DNA from: Phycisphaerales bacterium UBA1910
Lineage (GTDB): Bacteria > Planctomycetota > Phycisphaerae > Phycisphaerales > UBA1924
Assembly (NCBI GenBank): GCA_002337545.1
Contig: DDGE01000056.1
Coordinates: 13,357 to 46,708, forward strand
Length of the DNA: 33,352 nt
Reading direction: 5' to 3'
Shown here: positions 30,615-33,352 of the stretch, in pieces
Position numbering within the stretch: the first letter of the stretch is position 1
Layout of the letters: the number at the start of each line of letters is the position of its first letter
Position numbers and translations under genes: made by a program
Notes under the pieces: model-generated
Told to the model about the DNA's origin: nothing
What the model saw: only the letters and a program-made list of their open reading frames with translations
Database searches by the model: none

Positions 30615-31712
30615 CTACAGCGAATCTTGCGAACCCAGCCAGCCGCCATGCTTATCCGATTTCGATCGCACCGCATATATCAGGACCATCGCAGCGATCA
30701 TCAGTGTGAGTGCCGAATAGACCTGCCCACGAGTGATGGCGCCGAACTGAGAGATCCCTGAATCTGGGAGCCGGATCAGATCCATTGGGATCCGCCCAAG
30801 CGCGTAGACGATCCCAAAGACCCCCGCGACGACACCGGGTTTACGAGGTTTCATCGCGACAATCCACACGCAAACGAGCACGAGCAAACCATCGAGCCCG
30901 GCCTGCAGGAGTTGGGTGGGATATCGTGCCGCGATGAGCGGCTCGAGCTGTGACCGAGCCGTTTCATCGCCACGCTGGATCAGTTCGAGCATCCGTTCGT
31001 AGCCCTGCACCCAGAGCGTATCGGAATCGCTCCGCGGAATGTATTCCGACGAGAGTTCCTGGATGGCGATCATCTGTTCGGGCGATTGCGCGAGTTTATC
31101 GTCGGGCAACGACAGGATTTCCTGCGGATACCGCACCGCCCACCACGGCGCGGGTTCGCCGGGCTTGGACACGACGGCACCCAGCAACTCCGCGTTCACA
31201 AAGTTTGCGAGCCGACCGAACAACAAACCCAGCGGCGTCAACATCGCGGCCGTATCGAGCACACGGATCGGTGTCGTCCGACCGATGATCTTCCCGCTGT
31301 CTTCCTTGAATCCGCGCGAGATGCGCCAGCAAGCGAACGCGACACCCACAATCCCGCCGTGCGAGGCCATCCCGCCGCGGTTGATCGCCAGCACCCCCCA
31401 CCACGGCGCACCTGAGCTGAAATCCCACAGCAAGCTCGGCTCATACCCGATCACATAGAACAGGCGCCCGCCGATGAGCACGCCGAGGATGAAGTACATC
31501 ATCGCATCCGCGGCACGCGAGAGCGGGATGTCCGTCGCGTTTCGCTTTGCAAGAAAGCGAAGCAGGAGAAACGCCGCAAGAAACCCCATCGCATAGGACA
31601 GCCCGTACCAGCGCAACCCGAACCCGCCAGAGATTCGAAACGCGAACGGCGAGAGGTCGTGAAACCATCCACCAAGGTCCGTGCCGGACTGTGCAAGCGT
31701 CAACAGGTGCAT
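30615..31712 (-). CDS. lgt: Prolipoprotein diacylglyceryl transferase
   Basis: 365 residues from ATG 31712, which overlaps the TatD gene by 13 bases; a GGAGGT lies 12 bases upstream. Lgt transfers diacylglycerol from phosphatidylglycerol to the lipobox Cys of prolipoproteins in the inner membrane. Visible signatures are 'LRWYGLSYAMGFLAAFLLLR', 'GGRLFYVIGY', 'GGMASHGGIVGV' with His118, and 'FGRLANFVNAELLG' with Arg167, Asn170 and Glu175. The closing part, 'GRIPMDLIRLPD' and 'ITRGQVYSALTLMIA', is also typical. A hydrophilic insertion of about 65 residues (196-262) before 'RYPTQLLQAGLDGL' makes it longer than the usual 260-300. Its substrates would include the two lipoproteins in this window. 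Confidence 0.93.
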   Translation of the reverse strand: MHLLTLAQSGTDLGGWFHDLSPFAFRISGGFGLRWYGLSYAMGFLAAFLLLRFLAKRNATDIPLSRAADAMMYFILGVLIGGRLFYVIGYEPSLLWDFSSGAPWWGVLAINRGGMASHGGIVGVAFACWRISRGFKEDSGKIIGRTTPIRVLDTAAMLTPLGLLFGRLANFVNAELLGAVVSKPGEPAPWWAVRYPQEILSLPDDKLAQSPEQMIAIQELSSEYIPRSDSDTLWVQGYERMLELIQRGDETARSQLEPLIAARYPTQLLQAGLDGLLVLVCVWIVAMKPRKPGVVAGVFGIVYALGRIPMDLIRLPDSGISQFGAITRGQVYSALTLMIAAMVLIYAVRSKSDKHGGWLGSQDSL

Positions 31713-32524
31713 GGCGTCGCGATGACCTCCGGGTCGGGCTTCGGAAACTCGATACCAAAGAACGATTTGGTGTTCTCGTCGATCTGCTCGTGAAACTCTG
31801 GGAACGAAACCCCACGCAGCTTGGCGACGAACTCCGCCGTGTATCTGCTGTACGCCGGCACGCAGGGCCAAGTCCCGCGTTTGGGATCTGGCGAAAGAAA
31901 CGGCGCATCGGTCTCGATCAGGACCCGATCGCTCGGCACGATCTTGGCTGCTTCGGCAACGGGCTTGGCATTCTTGTAGGTCACGACACCCGTGAACGAG
32001 ATCATCGCGCCGAAATCGAGCACCTTGCGGGCCTCGTCTGGGTTGCCTGTGAAGCAGTGGAACACGAATCGGCTCGGATCGAGCGTCGTGGCCCGCAAGA
32101 TCGGGAGCAGGTCGTCGAATGCCTCGCGGCAGTGGATCACGATCGGCAAGTCGATCCCATCCGCTTTGCACGACTCGATGAACGCCAGTTCTTCGGCCAG
32201 CACCGGGTCCTGGATGCTACGGGGCGGGTGCTCGTGCTTGTTGTCAAGACCCAGCTCGCCCCACGCGACGCATTTGGGGTGCTTGGCAATCTCCCGGATC
32301 GCCGCCCAGTCATGGGGCGACTTATCCGAATACAGCGGATGCACCCCGGCCGTGCACCAGACATGCTCGTGCTGCTCGGCTAATCGCAGTTGATCGTGTG
32401 AATCCTGCGTCGTGCAGGCAATCGTGATGGCCCCCATCACACCCGCTTTCCTGGCGTCGGCGAGCGTTTCGTCGATTTTCCCAGCGTACTCCGGGAAGGT
32501 CAGATGGGCGTGCGTATCGATCAC
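31700..32524 (-). CDS. TatD-family metal-dependent hydrolase (DNase)
   Basis: 274 residues from GTG 32524, where the conserved N-terminus (V/M)IDTHAHL begins; longer frames add residues without homology. The metal ligands of the TatD/amidohydrolase fold are present: H5-x-H7, Glu in 'CVAWGELGLD', His in 'LPIVIHCREA', His in 'FVFHCFTGN' and Asp in 'VLIETDAPFLSP'. The family acts as 3'-5' exo-DNases or related hydrolases. TATGAT lies six bases before GTG, and no Shine-Dalgarno is present, so a leaderless mRNA is likely. It overlaps lgt by 13 bases and is divergent from the NAD(P)HX dehydratase gene across 37 bases. Confidence 0.93.
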   Translation of the reverse strand: MIDTHAHLTFPEYAGKIDETLADARKAGVMGAITIACTTQDSHDQLRLAEQHEHVWCTAGVHPLYSDKSPHDWAAIREIAKHPKCVAWGELGLDNKHEHPPRSIQDPVLAEELAFIESCKADGIDLPIVIHCREAFDDLLPILRATTLDPSRFVFHCFTGNPDEARKVLDFGAMISFTGVVTYKNAKPVAEAAKIVPSDRVLIETDAPFLSPDPKRGTWPCVPAYSRYTAEFVAKLRGVSFPEFHEQIDENTKSFFGIEFPKPDPEVIATPCTC

Positions 32525-32530
32525 GAGAAG

Positions 32531-32536
32531 ATCATA
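32531..32536 (-). promoter_or_regulatory. Candidate -10 box for the TatD-lgt transcript
   Basis: TATGAT, followed by six bases and GTG. The divergent gene starts only 37 bases from this GTG, leaving no room for a normal 5' leader. An AACAAT five bases before the opposite ATG (32551-32556, plus strand) is a weaker counterpart. Confidence 0.5.
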
Positions 32537-32561
32537 GCGATCACCGTGCGAACAATGCACC

Positions 32562-33352
32562 ATGAGCACCGATCACATCGAATCCCTCCCAAAGCTCCCC
32601 CACCGCCCCGACGATGGGCACAAGGGCACCTTCGGCACCGTTGCAATCGTCGGCGGCTGCGCCGGGATGCACCGTGACGACGAGTTCGAGCCCACCATGC
32701 TCGGCGCACCGGCGCTGACCGCGATGGGTGCGATCCGATCCGGGTGTGGGCTGGTGAAGATCGCCGCACCCGCCCCCATCATCGAGCACACCCTCACGCT
32801 CGCACCATTCGCCACGGGTTACGGGCTTGAGACCGACCACGCCCGATCAATCAACGCGTCGCACGCCGCCCCTGTCCTCGATGAGTTGGCCCAGACCAGT
32901 TCGGTGATCGTCGCGGGGATGGGCATGGGCAGCGCCCATTGCGTAGCGCAGATCATCGTGCGATTGCTCAATCAGGAAATGATCCCCGTTGTGATCGACG
33001 CGGACGGGCTCAACGCGATGAGCCAACTCCCCGAGTTCGATCGCGAGATCCGCGCGAGCGCCGTGCTCACCCCACACCCGGGCGAAGCGCGGCGACTCAT
33101 GCAATCGCTCGCGATCGAAGGCGACCCCGCCGGTGATGAACCGCAACGCATCGACGCATGCACCCGCCTCGCCCAGCGCCTCGGATGCGTCGTCGTGCTC
33201 AAGGGCAAAGGAACCGTGGTCAGCGACGGGCGTCGGGTCTGGGTCTGCGAACGCGGATCGCCGGCACTGGCCGCGGGCGGGACGGGCGATGTCCTCGCGG
33301 GGGTTATTGGATCCATCATCGCCCAGACGCGCAGCGATCAATCAGTCGATCT
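32562..33352 (+). CDS. nnrD: ADP/ATP-dependent NAD(P)H-hydrate dehydratase, 3'-truncated
   Basis: 263 residues are visible and the frame runs off the window. It is the ribokinase-like dehydratase that repairs hydrated NADH and NADPH (NAD(P)HX), homologous to the C-terminal half of E. coli YjeF/Nnr. Motifs in order: 'GTFGTVAIVGGCAGMH', 'GAPALTAMGAIRSGCGLVKI', 'VIVAGMGMGSAH', 'VVIDADGLNAM' (D-A-D-x-L-N), 'VLTPHPGEARRL', 'VVVLKGKGTVV' and 'AAGGTGDVLAGVIGSI', the GGTGD loop with the catalytic Asp. No epimerase half precedes it, so it is a stand-alone dehydratase. ATG 32562 has no Shine-Dalgarno. Only the last 20-40 residues should be missing. Confidence 0.93.
   Translation, partial: MSTDHIESLPKLPHRPDDGHKGTFGTVAIVGGCAGMHRDDEFEPTMLGAPALTAMGAIRSGCGLVKIAAPAPIIEHTLTLAPFATGYGLETDHARSINASHAAPVLDELAQTSSVIVAGMGMGSAHCVAQIIVRLLNQEMIPVVIDADGLNAMSQLPEFDREIRASAVLTPHPGEARRLMQSLAIEGDPAGDEPQRIDACTRLAQRLGCVVVLKGKGTVVSDGRRVWVCERGSPALAAGGTGDVLAGVIGSIIAQTRSDQSVD

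Overview
The window looks like chromosomal sequence from a Gram-negative planctomycete, most likely of class Phycisphaerae. The signs are two large secreted proteins ending in a 'CPADLNGDG...FFDVSAFL...GCP' dockerin-like tag, a VPLP-type PEP-CTERM-like protein, a LacI regulator of the planctomycete style, a tail-anchored Hanks-type kinase, moderately high G+C, and several starts that lack a Shine-Dalgarno sequence. I see no insertion sequence, phage, integrase, CRISPR array, rRNA or tRNA. No gene-free gap exceeds about 300 bases.

Layout. 1-717: two small SnoaL/NTF2-like genes, the first cut by the window edge. 730-6486 (minus): an operon of RND adaptor, RND pump and ChaN-like lipoprotein, divergent from a LacI-family regulator (6723-7751). 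7868-12905: an ion-homeostasis block of an MscS channel, a CPA2 K+/H+ antiporter with an RCK domain, and a divergent two-TM K+ channel with two RCK modules. 12918-14367: a truncated haemoglobin coupled to an NTF2-like lipoprotein, divergent from a PilZ protein. 14524-17320 (minus): a Pmp3/YqaE peptide, a HIT protein and an APC permease fused to a UspA-like domain. 17551-20274: a Ser/Thr kinase, infC with an apparent ATC start, and a small unknown. 20457-25378: a PEP-CTERM-like protein, a TauE/SafE permease, a one-TM small protein and UvrA. 25385-30496 (minus): two tandem paralogous FG-GAP/VCBS dockerin proteins. 30615-32524 (minus): lgt and a TatD nuclease, divergent from a 3'-truncated NAD(P)HX dehydratase.

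How the genes may work together. The efflux operon and its divergent LacI regulator form one likely regulon. MscS, antiporter, K+ channel, Pmp3 peptide and permease-USP all deal with turgor, K+ or membrane potential. The kinase (with an MshEN-like N-terminus) and the PilZ protein are possible links to second-messenger signalling, but this is inference. The rest is housekeeping or cell-surface material.

The most distinctive observations are: the in-register tandem FG-GAP/dockerin pair and the nested inverted repeat beside it; two extra membrane helices in the RND pump; an MshEN-like domain on a tail-anchored kinase; non-AUG starts behind strong Shine-Dalgarno sequences (infC, possibly the antiporter); a recurring -10-like box 5-6 nt before start codons that suggests leaderless mRNAs; and large insertions in Lgt and the APC permease.
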